Assembly (NCBI RefSeq): GCF_052857255.1
Contig: NC_135507.1
Location: 78,598,850 to 78,662,849 of the forward strand
DNA from: Amblyomma americanum
Lineage: Eukaryota > Arthropoda > Arachnida > Ixodida > Ixodidae
DNA: 64,000 bases
Direction of reading: 5' to 3'
In this document: positions 10,926 through 22,152 of the stretch, one piece after another
How the letters are laid out: every line of letters starts with the position of its first letter
Numbering within the stretch: position 1 is the stretch's first letter
Translations under genes and position numbers: made by a program
Notes under the pieces: generated by a model
Seen by the model: the letters and a program-made list of their open reading frames with translations, nothing else
The model's database searches: none
What the model was told of the DNA's origin: nothing

Positions 10926-11127
10926 GAAAAACGCTAAGGCGCCCGCGTGCTGTGCGATGTCAGTGCACGTTCAAGATCCCCAGGTGACCGAAATTTATTT
11001 TAGAACCCTCCACTACGGCACCTCTTTCTTCATTCACTACCTCCTTTATCCCTTCCCTTACGGCGCGGTTGAGGTGTCCAACGATATATGAGGCAGATAC
11101 TGCGCCATTTCCTTTCCCCCAAAACCA

Positions 11128-11128
<1 letters not shown>
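10926..11128 (+). mobile_element. Ruka SINE, 5'-truncated, with long TTA tail
   Basis: It begins GAAAAACGCTAAGGCGCCCG and ends CCAAAACCAATTATTATT, merging into the adjacent (TTA)n. The tRNA-like head is missing. Confidence 0.8.

Positions 11129-11167
<39 letters not shown>
11129..11167 (+). repeat. (TTA)n microsatellite
   Basis: About 13 uninterrupted TTA units forming the 3' tail of the preceding SINE. The 11168-11499 flank holds no recognisable gene. Confidence 0.9.
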
Positions 11168-11169
<2 letters not shown>

Positions 11170-11499
11170 ATGGTAGTTATCGCGTGACACCTGGGGCGCC
11201 GTCTTTGGGCGCAGAGTCCAGATTCCGTACTCTACGCCCGGATCCCGTAGAAATATAAGCGGATCAGAAAAATTACCATGTTTTCGCCGTTCTGGTTTCA
11301 TATATTGCGGAAATATGGGGGACAGCCTTCCGCCCCGACTCCCACTCCGCGGATGCAGTGTTCCCACTGCTAACTGCGGAGGGATTCGTGCTCGAGGGAA
11401 CAAATTAAGTGACGACAAAGCGTGAATATTTATATGCTGTTTATTACAGTTGCATTTAACAGACAGAGCGGGCCAGCCAGCTACGGCGCCCAGCACATT

Positions 11500-11543
11500 T
11501 TAAAGATTCACAGGTGGTCGAAATTATTCCGGAGCCCTCCACT
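11500..11543 (+). repeat. Ruka SINE fragment
   Basis: TTTAAAGATTCACAGGTGGTC and the following GAAATTATTCCGGAGCCC match the SINE body only. It abuts the left edge of duplicated block A. Confidence 0.7.
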
Positions 11544-11876
11544 CAAGTAGCGATTGATGATTTTCGCTATAGGTTTATTGATCCTTAATTCAACTGGTAT
11601 TAAGCAGGAATCCACATGTCTAAACAACTGAAAGTTAGTGTGAAGATGTTAGAGGCAGACACAATGTTAATGCGACAGCGTTAAGGAGCTCGTGTCGCAG
11701 AAAAGCCGGTGTCGTCGGCGTTGGCCGTGAGCAAAAAGTCCGTCCTCCTCTTCCTCGCAATGTACGCCACTGCCCCAACAGATGTCGCGTGACGGCAGCG
11801 CAAGGAAAGGAAGGGACGCCTGTTACACATTTCAGTCGACTACACGGACCGCGCCCCACGGGAATGAAAATGAAAT

Positions 11877-12204
11877 ATAATTGGTTATAATTGGTTTTTT
11901 GTGGGAAAGGAAATGGCGCAGTATCTGTCTCATGTATCGTTGGACACCTGAACCGCGTCGTAAGGGAAGGGATAAAGGAGGGAGTGAAAGAAGAGAGGAA
12001 GAGAGGAAGAGATAGGTGCCGTAGTGGAGGGCTCAGGAATAATTTCGACCACCTGGGGATGTTTAACGTGCACTGACATCGCACAGCACACGGGCGCCTT
12101 AGCGTTTTTCCTCCATAAAAACGCAGCCGCCGCGGTCGGGATCGAACCCGGGAACTCCGGATCAGTAGTCGAGCGCCCTAACCACTGAGCCGCCGCGGCG
12201 GGTC
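11877..12204 (-). mobile_element. Full Ruka SINE with 10-bp TSD
   Basis: A complete minus-strand copy including the tRNA-like head CCCGCCGCGGCGGCTCAGTG and B-box-like GGGTTCGATCCC. The 10-bp AAAATGAAAT flanks it at 11867-11876 and 12205-12214. It is absent from the matching place in block B, so it was inserted after the duplication or lost there. Confidence 0.9.
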
Positions 12205-12892
12205 AAAATGAAATGAAAATTGGCTTTAAGGTAAGGAAGTGAGGCCTGTATCACATATTTCTGTGTATACCCGCACCGCGTACCCGCACCGCGCCGTAAG
12301 GAAAGGAAAATGAAATGAAAATTGATTTTCAAGGAAAGGAATTGACGCGTCTGACATATCTCTAGATTGGGCGCAGTGGGGCCGTGCGCGCACGGAGGAA
12401 TCACGCGGTGAGCCGCCAACAACGCAGCGCACATCCAAAGCTTGCGCCACGAAGCTTGCGGCTTGCTTCCCGTTCGTTCGGGCGGAAGCTATGCTGGCGT
12501 TCGTGGCATGAGTTTGTCGAGAACTATGTGCCGACGCATTAAGACTGCAACTTGAGTTCCGCGCGTTTCGGCAAGGTGGATGGCAGCGCTTCTACGTGGT
12601 TTGCCACTCCGCGCGTCCGTTTCATTTTAGGTAGGAGAGCGATTTGTGTAACAGGCGAGGCGTCGCGCCGAACTGGCGATGGCGTTCCGTTGACTCCCTG
12701 GCACTGCTGCAACACGCGGTCGCGTTCCACTCTTTTTTACAGTGTGAATATGAGGCGACGCTGACGAAGAATTTTGCAATCCATGAAGTCCACGAAGCTT
12801 CGGGCCTTCAGTGTAAAGGGCACTCGACTACTGCGCCAGAATACACGCGATCAATCCAGTCAGCTAAGGCAGCGTTTCGATAGAGCCGAAAC

Positions 12893-13086
12893 GCAAAGGC
12901 GCCCGTGTGCTGTGCGATGTGAGTGTACGTTAGACCCCCAGATGGTCGAAATTATTCCGGAGCCCTCAACGATGGCACCTTTCATCCAATCTTAGTTCCT
13001 CCTTTATCCCTTTCTTAAGGTGCAGTTCAAATGTCCACCCGGACATGTGAGGCAGTTACTGTGTCATTTTCTTTTTTAAAAAATGT
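12893..13086 (+). repeat. Old Ruka-like SINE
   Basis: GGCGCCCGTGTGCTGTGCGA, ATGGTCGAAATTATTCCGGAG and CACCCGGACATGTGAGGCAG follow the SINE body with many changes. The same copy occurs in block B at about 41042, so it predates the duplication. Confidence 0.65.
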
Positions 13087-13096
13087 AAATAGTAAA

Positions 13097-13270
13097 TTGG
13101 TTGTTGGGGAAAGGAAATGGCGCAGTATCCATCTCATATATCGGCGGACTCCTAAACCGCGCTGTAAGGGAAGAGATAAAGAAGGAACTGACAGAAGAAA
13201 GGAAGAAAGAGGTGCCGTAGTGGAGGGCTCCGGAATAATTTCGAGCACTTGGCGATCTTTAACATGCACT
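13097..13270 (-). repeat. Old Ruka-like SINE, minus strand
   Basis: TTGGTTGTTGGGGAAAGGAA through GGCGATCTTTAACATGCACTG. It lacks the tRNA-like head. Shared with block B at about 41255-41515. Confidence 0.65.
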
Positions 13271-13280
13271 GAGCAATCTT

Positions 13281-13596
13281 AATAACTAACAACTGGTTTT
13301 TGGGGAAAGAAAACGGCACAATATCTGTCTCATATATCGGCGGGCACCAGAACCACGCCGTAAGGGAAGGGATAAAGGAAGAAGCGAAAGAAGAAAGGAA
13401 GAAAGAGGTGCCTTAGTGGAGGCTCCGGAATAATTTCGACCACCTGGGGATCTTTAACGTGCACTGACATCGCACAGCACACTGGCACCTTAGCGTTTTG
13501 CCTCCATAAAAACGCAGCCGCCGCGGTCGGGTTCGAACTCGGGAACTCCAGATCAGCAGCCCAGCGCCTTAACCACTGAGCCACCGCGGCGGGACC
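13281..13596 (-). mobile_element. Full Ruka SINE with 12-bp TSD
   Basis: A complete copy with the head CCCGCCGCGGTGGCTCAGTG at its right end. CTGAGCAATCTT flanks it at 13269-13280 and 13597-13608. Removing the insert restores the order seen in block B near 41505-41530. Confidence 0.9.
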
Positions 13597-13663
13597 CTGA
13601 GCAATCTTTGTTTTCAATTTTGCTGTGTTCTTGTAGTACATTGAAAATGATAGTTTATAGAAA

Positions 13664-13870
13664 AGATGAGGCGCCCGTGTTCTGTGCGGTTAAAGATCCA
13701 CAGTTGGTCTAAATTATTCCGGAACCTTCCACTACTTCAACCCTTTATTTTTTCTTTCACTTCCACTTTCCTCCTTTCTCTTGTGGTGCCGTTTTTGTGC
13801 CTACCGAGATTAGACAAGTCTTGCGCAGTTTCAATTCCTGAAACAACCTATTTTTCAAAGGCCAATTTTT
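13664..13870 (+). repeat. Old Ruka-like SINE
   Basis: GAGGCGCCCGTGTTCTGTGC, GGTCTAAATTATTCCGGAAC and GTGCCTACCGAGATTAGACA give a diverged SINE body. Shared with block B at 41580-41788. From 13871 to 14916 I see no gene, only block-shared non-coding DNA. Confidence 0.55.
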
Positions 13871-14916
13871 ATTGTACAGTACACGGCTGTGTATTTTTTT
13901 TTTGCTCTGCATCGTCAACAGGGTAAAGCAAAATGAAGATTAACAATAATATCTCCGTTTCGCCTAAATCTCAGATTCTAATGTGACATTGAATAAAACT
14001 TCGATGCAACGCCGCCAGTACACATTCAGCGTTGAAAGCAAGCAAGGGTTTCACTTAGACGTTGAATTTGCTGAGTAGAAGCCTCTTACTGGACTACTGA
14101 TTTTTTTGTTCGCTGAATGCATTAGCTAGCGGTTCCTAATCATGTAAGCAACGGCTTCATTTGCGGTGCGCAAGCATTCGTCTTCCCGGACCCGAGCTTA
14201 AATGCTGGTGTTGATGTTGTCCCGCCCAAATATAATGTGTTCCCATGTACCCTTGTTTGTGCACATTGATAGCTGGTATGGAGGTCAAATTTGCCTTTTT
14301 GTATTTAATAAGCGTGTGCAGCTGTGGCTAGCCAGCTCGTCTTCATAAACTTCATTAGTTAAGTTCGCCCTGCAAATAAGGCGCGATAGTTTTAAAGTGT
14401 CCGTGCGGTCGCTTGGGGATTCTTTGGCGCAGCACTACGCAGACATCGGCAGCTTCTCACGTGTCATCACATCCTGCTGCATTACGCGTCATCGCACAAA
14501 TCCGTGCCGCTGATTAGTGACCCTTAAAACTAAGGTTTCCTTTAATGTCATTTGCGCACACTGCTGCGTGACGTGCTTGTACAAATCCACTGTTTATCCT
14601 CCTGAACGAACATTCTCATTGGTGATGCAGTTCCCGGCTCCCGACCAAAGGGACTCCGGTTCACTTCCGCTTGAACACCTACTAAATCTAAAGCTTTACA
14701 ACGGCCGCTCATTTGCAACGCACTTTGTGCCATTGAGCGGCAGTGGCTTTACTATTCACGCGGCTCCTATTTCGCTGCGTCTGTACGAATGATCTTGAAC
14801 AGGAGGAGCGGAGCTGCGTAAGTAACCACGTGATGTACCACGTTACTCGCAGCAGCTGCAGTCACGCGCTCCGCCGTCGTCGCGGCGACTGCGCGCTGCC
14901 TAGCCACCGCCTTGCT

Positions 14917-15261
14917 ATGGACGAAGCATGTCAGCCGGAGCCGACGTCCTCGAGGGTGCGTACTCGCAGACGTCGGGCCGAGTCTGATCACCACGTCGAC
15001 ATTGCCAACTGCGCGAGGGATTTAGCAATCGATAGCGAGCGTAAACGCGCTAAACGCCCAGCTGAAAGCAACAAAGGGCGGGAGCTTCGCCTGGCTCGAC
15101 GGCGAGTGAAAAATGCCGAATGAAGACAACGAAGAGACTTGTTAGCAGCCGCGGCGAAGACTGGTGAGCCTCTGGAAGTGAGTTGTCGCAGGGCGGAACC
15201 CGCAACGACGTCACGTGGTCCGTCTGTCTGTCAGACTGTGCTTCGGCCCAAAGAACCTTAG
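14917..15261 (+). pseudogene. Arginine-rich small frame in block A (interrupted)
   Basis: It starts ATGGACGAAGCATG and encodes MDEACQPEPTSSRV, then a basic stretch with RTRRRRAESD, ERKRAKRPAESN and RELRLARRRV. A TGA at 15121-15123 stops it. The same frame continues with RQRRDLLAAAAKTGEPLEVS and ends at TAG 15259-15261. Block B holds a second copy from 42760. The repeated Arg/Glu pattern recalls STPR-type repeats seen in some arthropod DNA-binding proteins, but the match is weak and I do not assign a function. It could be a remnant of a transposon or of a duplicated host gene. Confidence 0.4.
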
Positions 15262-15739
15262 AAAGTAACCTCACATGTAATCCGTGCTTTCACTTGCATA
15301 GGTAGGGTTAGCTGAGCTAAGCCACAGCCATTGTTTTTTTCTTTGTAGCGAACCTGGTTTTCTACGTCACTACACCGATTCTACGAATGTGAATTTCCCA
15401 TTCGCGCCAATTCCGGTTTTTCCGCCGAACGGGACAATTAAGTTTTTTGCTTTAAGAGGTAATGCGTTGTTAGTCAGCCCCTTGATGTGTTCTAAAATCA
15501 AGAAGTATTGATATCGGTCATATTTGATCCCAGTTGGCACGCGTAAATGTTTTTCGTTTTTTTTTCTTAATGCTACTTACTAGTACTAACAACGTTTGCA
15601 ATCCACTCTTGTGAGATAACTTACCCTGGCTCTATAAAACCCAATCAGACGGCTGTATCATTCGCGTGCCGTACACCTCTCAATGGCACCCTGTTGGGCT
15701 AAAGTGGAAAAGAACTGCATGTAAGTACTCTCCGACTAC

Positions 15740-15945
15740 GTTGACACCGAACACAGATCGTCGGCCGCGATCTTGCTCTACGTTCCCTTCGCCTACAAAC
15801 CGCAGTTAAGGAGGCAGCCCCGTGGAACCCATACCTTGTAAATGGCAGGGAGGCCGCATGACAATGGTCCACGCAATGTTGCAGCACGCCACCGATGAGG
15901 ACAACCTCGACGTCGCCGCCTACCTGCACTCCACTCTAAGCACGA
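15740..15945 (+). pseudogene. Ty3-type integrase scrap (block A)
   Basis: A short, frameshifted stretch resembling the post-catalytic part of Ty3/mdg4-type integrases: a LLYVPFAYK-like motif, then NGREA, then ATDEDNLDVAAYL in shifting frames. No other part of the element is nearby. The same scrap occurs in block B at 43590-43800. Confidence 0.5.
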
Positions 15946-15975
15946 GTATGTCTATATGAGAGTAAGAAAGGGAGT

Positions 15976-17640
15976 ATGCTTACAAGGAATTTAGGCATAG
16001 GTAAAAACCAGATGAGTGGGTTAAGAGACAAGGAGGGCAATGCCGTTAGCAATATGGATAAGATCGTTAATGTAGCCGAACAGTTCTACACAAATCAATA
16101 CAGTAGCCAATGTAATCAGAACATCAGTGGTAGTCACAGTAGCGCACACCATTGCGGCATCCCGCCAGTAACGAAAGAAGAAGTAAAGAAAGCATTAGAA
16201 ACAGTGCAAAAGGGAAAAGCAGCTGGTGAGGATCAGGCAACAGCAGATCTGTTGAAAGACGGAGGGCAGATTCTGTTACCAACCTAGGCACCGTGTATGA
16301 CCTCGACCGTACCAGAAATTTGGAAGAATGCAAACATTATCTTAATTCATATGAAAGGAGACGAAAAGGACTAGAAAAATTACAGATCGATCAGCTTACG
16401 GCCCGTTGCCTACAAGGTATCTACTAAGGTAATCACTAATAGAGTCAGGACCACCTTAGACGTTAATCAACCAAATGATCAGGCAGGCTTTCGTAAAGGA
16501 TATTCAACACTATATAATATTCACACTATAAATAAGGGGATAGAGAAATGTACAGAATATAACCAACCCCTATATATAGCCTTCATTGGTTATGAGAAAG
16601 CATTTGACAAGTGGAAACATCAGCTGTCATACAGGCATTCCGGAATTATAGTGTATAAGAGCCTTATGTCAAAATACTGGAAGATATATACAGGAACTGC
16701 ACAGCTACCATAGTCCTCCATAAAGTCAGCAATAAATTTCCAACAAGGAAGGGCGTCAGGCGAGGAGACACGATCTCACCGATGCTATTCACCGACTGTT
16801 TACAGGAGGTGTACCGTGGCTTGAATTGCGAACGGTGGGAATAAGAGTTAAAGGAGAACACCTAAATATTTTGCGATTGGCTGATGACATTGCCTTGCTG
16901 AGTCACTCAAGAGATGAACTGCAAATCAAGATAATTGAGTTACACAGAGCAGAACGGTGGGTCTAAGATAAATATGTAGAAAACAAAAGTAATGTTCAAC
17001 AGTCCAGGAAGGGAACAGCAGCTCACTATTGGAAGCGAGGTGCCGGAAGGGGGTAAAGGAATACATCTTAGGGCAGGTATTGGCAGCTGATCCGGATCAT
17101 GAGAGGTAACTAGAAGGGTAAGAATAGGGTGCAGCGCATATGGAAGGTCCCCCTCAGATCATGATTAGTAGATTACCAATATCCCCCAAGAGAAAAGTGT
17201 ACCACAGCTGTATCTCACCGGTACTCTCCTACGGGGCAGAAACTTGGAGACTAATGAAAATTGTTCAGCTTTAATTAAGGAGGACACATCGACCCATGGA
17301 AAGAAAAATGATAGGTGTAACGTTAAGTGACCGGAAGCGGGCAGAGTGGTGGAGGAAAAAAAACGCGTGTTAATGACATCCTAGTCGAAATCAAGAGGAA
17401 GAAGTGGGCTTGGGCAGGGCATGTAATGCGAAGGCACGATAACCGCTTCTCCTGAAAGGTAAGGAAGTGGATTCCAAGAGAAGGCAAGAGTAGCAGGGGG
17501 AGGCACAAAGTTAGGTGGGCGGATGAGATTAGGAGGCTTGCAGGCATAGGATGGGCGCAGCTGGCAAAGGAGAGGATTAATTTGAGAGACTTTGGTAAGG
17601 CGTGTGCCCTACAGTGGGTGTAGTAAGGATGATGTCGAAG
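15976..17640 (+). pseudogene. RTE-like LINE reverse transcriptase remnant
   Basis: A decayed plus-strand non-LTR RT. The readable start (15976-16287) has VTKEEVKKALETVQKGKAAGED, the usual region before the RT palm. Later, in changing frames, come AFRKGYST-like, YIAFIGYEKAFD, a GVRRGDTISP-like block, LRLADDIALLSHS (catalytic DD kept), and near the 3' end motifs such as RKKWAWAGHVMRR and RWADEIRRLAGI. There are many stops and frameshifts. The last words (about 17600-17630) resemble the typical RTE-type ending. The N-terminal endonuclease is missing. The first 170 bp are shared with block B. Confidence 0.75.
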
Positions 17641-18079
17641 CTGCCCTCTGGAGCACTCACTCCCTTTTATAAAGGGAGTGTGCTAGAGGTCACCCGACGA
17701 CATTTCAGCACCGTTATGTTTACATCGTGCAGTCCGCAGAAGGAGAACGACGTCATGCCTGGTTGCGTACTCAAGACGAGTGGCGCACCGATCGTTGACA
17801 TTGCAATCTTCGTCGGCGCCACGAAGAATACAAGCCAGCTGGCTGAGAATGAGTTTGGACATCCATTTGTCACCATGGAGTGAGTGAATACGTTTTCGCC
17901 GCTACTGCGGGCCGTACGAGATGATTCGCCTGCTATGTCAGCGGGACTCTGAAGAAGTTCGTGATGGAGTGACAAGATCCGAGCGACGCCGAACCCGAGG
18001 AGAAGTAGTGCGTGTCGTGGGTCGAAGGCATTTTTTGAACGCTAATATAACAATGTGTTCCTGCTCATGCACTTCCCGT
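17641..18079. other. No gene recognised
   Basis: Open frames of about 93-102 codons run on both strands here, but without a recognisable domain. An imperfect inverted repeat ACTCACTCCC/GGGAGTGTGCT lies at 17656-17685. Confidence 0.35.
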
Positions 18080-18345
18080 AGAAAAAAGTCCTATGGGCGT
18101 CTATGGAAAAAGCTTTGTCCGTCTATGGCCTTTTATGAACGTCTATAAGCACCCATAGAGGTGCTTATTGACAGCTATTGAAAAATCTATGCCACTAAAG
18201 CTATAGCTTTGGAACCATACAACTGTCTTAAGCTCTCTATAGAAAAATATATCAGCCTGTATAGACAGCTTATAGACAGAAATAGGAAAGGTCTATAGCT
18301 ATTTGGGCCAAAATTCTATAGCCGGCCATAGGGCATTTTTGTATG
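18080..18345. repeat. Block of degenerate CTATAG-containing repeats
   Basis: At least ten variants of a short CTAT(A/G)(G/A) motif occur in about 260 bp (GTCTATGG, CCATAGAG, GCTATAGC, CTCTATAGA, GTATAGAC, TTATAGAC, GTCTATAGC, TCTATAGCC, CCATAGGG), on both strands. There is no coding potential. An AAGGCGAAAGC motif like the 4.1-kb MITE end follows at about 18357. Confidence 0.5.
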
Positions 18346-18471
18346 GGTTTACTTCAAGGCGAAAGCTTTATATGTGCCATTAGTTCAAAGATCGTAGTTG
18401 TCGGTGTGTGGGCACATAAATCGGGAGTGCCATGGAGATGGCAAGAAGTGTAGAGAGAAAGAAGCGGACAC

Positions 18472-19330
18472 AACTTTATTTGCCTCCGGTGCCGGGAATT
18501 AGAGCAGGTGGGTCCTGTGCGGCCCGCAGGTGGGGGCGACGTACTGGGCCCATGAAATGAGTGCAAGTGGCGTGGTCTTATCTGGCTGGGTGAGGAGTTG
18601 GTCCCAGCATTCCGCAGAGGGAGCTGGCAGGAGGGCCGGAAGCCGAGGGTAATTTTCGCACCCGCAGAGGATGTGCGCCTGAGTGGCGGACAATCCGTGT
18701 TTGCAATTTGGGCATGTGGGGTCGTATTCCTCATTAGTTATCAGTGATAGCCTGGATTGGCTGAAAATTGAGTGCGCCTGCAATCTTCGGAGCAGGTGGC
18801 TTATGCTCTGTCGAGGTCGGGTTGGAGAGGCTGTAAAAGGCGTCACGTCTATTTATGAACATTGGTGATGTCGGCAAAAGTCTGGGGGGATTCAGCGAGA
18901 GCTTCTGGATCCGTGGGGCGGCGCCGGGATTTTTAATCATCGGGCAAGTTGGCCGGCCTATTCTTTGCTGGACTTTTATACGTCAGTGGTGCAGGCAGGG
19001 GATTATTTTTTTTCAATATTTTTAGGTTTCCCCAACCTAATATATGTCCCTTCGTTACCACAGTTTCCCTCGTGAGCGGGGTACCACGATAAGGTTAATT
19101 TTGCGGTCGGCAGTGCAGCCGCGCAGGATGCGTGCGGCGGGAATGCATATGCAGCCTGCCGAGTAGTTTAGGATTGCTCGTTTTGAGTCACTGAGGGCTC
19201 TGGGCGTACGGCTGTCAGCGATGGCCAGCGCTATCGCTGTCTTGTCTGCTGCGGCGGGGCGGGGGCGCACACCGCGGCGGCGGAGATCAGGGTACATCAC
19301 TGTGTGGTTGCACGGACCACGTAGGTTGCA
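18472..19330 (-). pseudogene. LINE 3' end: RNase H plus Cys/His tail, minus strand
   Basis: From right to left: an RNase H piece (19300-19065) with TAIALAIADS and a catalytic-Asp motif LSDSKRAI, then a C-terminal region (18940-18499) with CPNCKHGLSATQAHILCGC, a zinc-knuckle typical of RNase H-bearing LINEs. There are several frameshifts. An AATAAA-like minus-strand signal lies near 18475. The element is 5'-truncated and dead. From 19331 to 19744 no gene is seen. Confidence 0.65.
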
Positions 19331-19752
19331 ATTTGCCTGGTCGCGTCTATGTGTGTAGTGTGTTCGTCGGCACGATAGAAATCATCCAGTTCTCGGGATT
19401 TGTGCTAAAAGAGCGCGTCGTGTCGGCGACGTAGCCGCTTCTTCGGTAGCGGTTTGACAAAAAGACGGCTATGTAATACACATGGCAAAAAGTGGAGAGG
19501 GAAGCGACTGGAGCAGGTTTCGAGCGTGGAACCATTACCGGAGAGGGCGTCGCAGTCGAAATAGCACTTCAGATGGCGGAATGCGCCGGAGCATCGGAGG
19601 CAGCAGGTGCGAGCATCAGACCACTTGCTGCATCACTTAGTCGCCAGTGCCCACGCAGTAGGAGTCATAAGCGTCTTTGCGAAGGGTTTCGCGGCTGCGC
19701 GCGTCACTGTCTCTTCAGACTCCCCTGCCGACGGTGTGTGTGGCAATGCAGT

Positions 19753-20719
19753 CAGTGTTGGCGCTAACGGGTTACAAGTAACGGCGTTACCCCAACGCTT
19801 TATTTTTTCGGTAACTTAGTAACGTACCCGTTACCATTTCGAAACTGTAACGGCTAACGTGTTTACGTTAACATTTTTCGGTAACTCGAGGTGTTATGTT
19901 AATGGTTACTTTTTAATACAGATGTCCCCCCCTCCGCCTGTTTTTTTTTTTTAAATGGAAAGCTCGGAGTGCCTAAAGTGATGTTGCAGATAAACAAAAT
20001 GCACAGGTGTTCTCGACAACCCTTGTTGCGGCTCGCGTGCATGCCAGAAACACGTGCCTTTGACGACGCACCCAGCTGCTAGAAAACGACAGAATACCCA
20101 TAAAGCACGAAACACGTGCATGAACACGCATCCACACCTGTATTCACCTACCTCCCCTTCCCAAAGCACTGCGCATACACAAATTTCTAAAGAGTGGAAG
20201 CATACCCGGCATGTTGTAACATCACAATGTTCAAAATTAATGTAATTTTGCGGAGAGTTCAGCGATGTTTTCTTTGGAAATTTAGAATTGATCCTGAAGC
20301 TTTATTTTGTGTTTAATGTCGCGTTTAGAAAATGGCTGCTTCATATTCCACAATGTCTGAGGCCATCACATACATATAACTCTGCAGGCAACTTTAGGCC
20401 ATTCTAACGTAGCTGTGCTCGTGCACATATGTGTAAAATATTCTCGTAAATCAAGATTCCGGGTAAAATCGCTGTTTTTTATAAGTTTTATGTGAAATAT
20501 AACCTTTATAAAATTTTTATCGTTAGTTCTTGCAGCGAAGACTCACTGAATAAAATTCATGGCGATCCAGTAACGGAAAAGTAAGGTGCGGTACTTTTTT
20601 GCGGTAACCGTAAGGCGTTACATTTTTTTTTGAAGCTAAGATAGCGCAGTAACGCGTTCTTTCTTTAGCGTAAAGAGTAACGTATTTAGTAATTTTTTTC
20701 GGCAACTCCTTCAGTACTG
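19753..20719. mobile_element. hAT-like MITE with TAACG-rich ends
   Basis: The left end CAGTGTTGGCGCTAACGGG and the right end (reverse complement) CAGTACTGAAGGAGTTGCCG form weak terminal inverted repeats. Both terminal 150 bp are full of GTAAC/GTTAC words. Eight-bp flanks AATGCAGT (19745-19752) and GGTGCAGT (20720-20727) match at 6 of 8 positions, as expected for an old hAT target duplication. The interior is AT-rich and non-coding. Confidence 0.55.
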
Positions 20720-20727
20720 GGTGCAGT

Positions 20728-21084
20728 ATGATGGAACGGCGACGACATCAATGTCTGTGGCCTGCGAGGCGACCGCGTCTACGGCAACGGGAAGACTAGG
20801 GCGCCCACAAAGGTCCCAGCATTCTTGCATATTGGTTGCAAGATTCCAAATTTAACAGCCGTCAAGATTCCTGAGCATCCTGTGTTAATTTTCTGCGGCC
20901 CAGCTGCCGTTTTGGTTCTTAGGGGGTTCAGTTCAGCCCTAACATTCCCGAAAGTGATGGGACTGTCTAATCCCGGGTTTTCCGAGCCAGCGTATTCAGG
21001 GAGACTCTCAACTCCAGAACTGGAAAAGAAACAGTCCCCCTTGCAAGGGCTGTGCTATTACTGCTTTACATTATTTTGGTTATC
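20728..21084. other. No gene recognised
   Basis: A 100-codon open frame is present on the plus strand (20825-21127) but has no recognisable domain, and its end lies in SINE-like sequence. Confidence 0.35.
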
Positions 21085-21160
21085 TTTACTGTGCACTCAC
21101 ATCGCACAGTACACGGGTTCCTTTTGAGTTTCGATAATTATCGAAAGGCGGCCGCCGCGT
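21085..21160 (-). repeat. Diverged Ruka-like SINE fragment
   Basis: TGTGCACTCACATCGCACAG and GGCGGCCGCCGCG match the minus-strand SINE. The arm region has become the 18-bp palindrome TTTCGATAATTATCGAAA at 21129-21146. Confidence 0.5.
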
Positions 21161-21661
21161 GATGGGTCTCCTCGAACCTGCCGCAACTTCCACCTTTAAA
21201 TTCGTCGTCTGTGTGCTGGCATTCTTCCTCATTCAGCTGCACCTCGTCCTCTATGCCGGCCTCATCCCCTTGATCACGCCACGCAGATCCATTGTGTGGC
21301 ATGAACCAACATCTAGTGGCCACAAGTTATGCTCAGCTGGACGATGGACTTATTCGATGTTTCAGTGCCACTGACTGGCGTTTTCTTAAAGCGTGGACTT
21401 TTTTTCATTTCTCTTAAAATCCAAAGTGCACATTGCTTCCTCCGGCTTTGAGATAGTCACCTTCGTTTTATTAGATACCTTTAGCATAGCACTAGCGCTC
21501 TCGCTTAAGGAGCCGCGCTCCTGCGCACGTGCAGATCACCCTAGGAAGTTACATGGCGCAGCGTTTTCGTCAACAGCGTGCAAGCATGCCGCGTCGGAAC
21601 CAATCACCGTGTGGGTATTGAGGGGCGCAGTACATGCTCTGCTAAAAGTACTTACGCACTT

Positions 21662-21685
21662 CCCCCCGCCCCCCCCCCCCCCCCC
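21662..21685 (+). repeat. Poly-C tract
   Basis: Twenty-three C residues interrupted by one G at 21668. The surrounding 21161-22029 stretch shows no gene. Confidence 0.95.
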
Positions 21686-22029
21686 ACCGAGACTAAAACG
21701 TTGTGGCGAATCATACAAATATATTTCTACACTTCTGGCGTCCGCCACAGGAGGAGGCAGTTTATTTTCATTATATAGGGTGAAGAAACCAGGAGTGCAC
21801 TGAGAGACTTATTCAGCGAAGATGACCTCTTGGGTTTGGCAGTGAAGAGCTCCGTGCGTAGTTTGCGGTCGAACTGGAGAGTACACAGTCTGCCGGCGCA
21901 ACGGATATCGTGGTTGAAATGACGCAATCGCCGGAAAAAGCTACGATGCCTTGAGTTGACCCATTTCTGAGCCTCTGGAAAAGGCAGTTGGCGACTTGAC
22001 CGCGACCTACATTCTGGTATCACGACACC

Positions 22030-22152
22030 GCCGTATTGGAAAAACAGGAAATTTTCGTGTCCTACCTCCATTGAAGGATGGGGGGGGGATTGAAACCCCA
22101 CTTCTTCTGGATCAGTAGCCGATTGCCGAAGCCACTCACCTCTGGCGGCGGG
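22030..22152 (-). repeat. tRNA-derived SINE related to Ruka
   Basis: Read on the minus strand, CCCGCCGCCAGAGGTGAGTG, ATCGGCTACTGATCCAGAAG and a GTTTCAATCCCC B-box-like motif precede CAATGGAGGTAGG. The layout is that of Ruka but the sequence differs enough to be another subfamily. Confidence 0.5.

Larger units (their letters stand above)
11540..16150 (+). repeat. Duplicated block A (pairs with 38858-44005)
   Basis: Colinear with block B in direct orientation about 27 kb away. Shared landmarks in order: GTAGCG[AG]TTGATGATTTT, TAAGGAGCTCGTGTCGC, GAAGCTATGCTGGCGTTCGTGG, old SINEs in +,-,+ orientation, the arginine-rich ATGGACGAAGCA frame, a Ty3-type integrase scrap and the start of an RTE-like LINE. 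Block A alone carries Ruka insertions at 11877-12204 and 13281-13596. Block B alone carries a Ruka at 39331 and a LINE tail at 40110. Nested scraps of unrelated elements in the same order argue for segmental duplication, or capture by a larger element, rather than two independent copies of one transposon. Confidence 0.8.
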
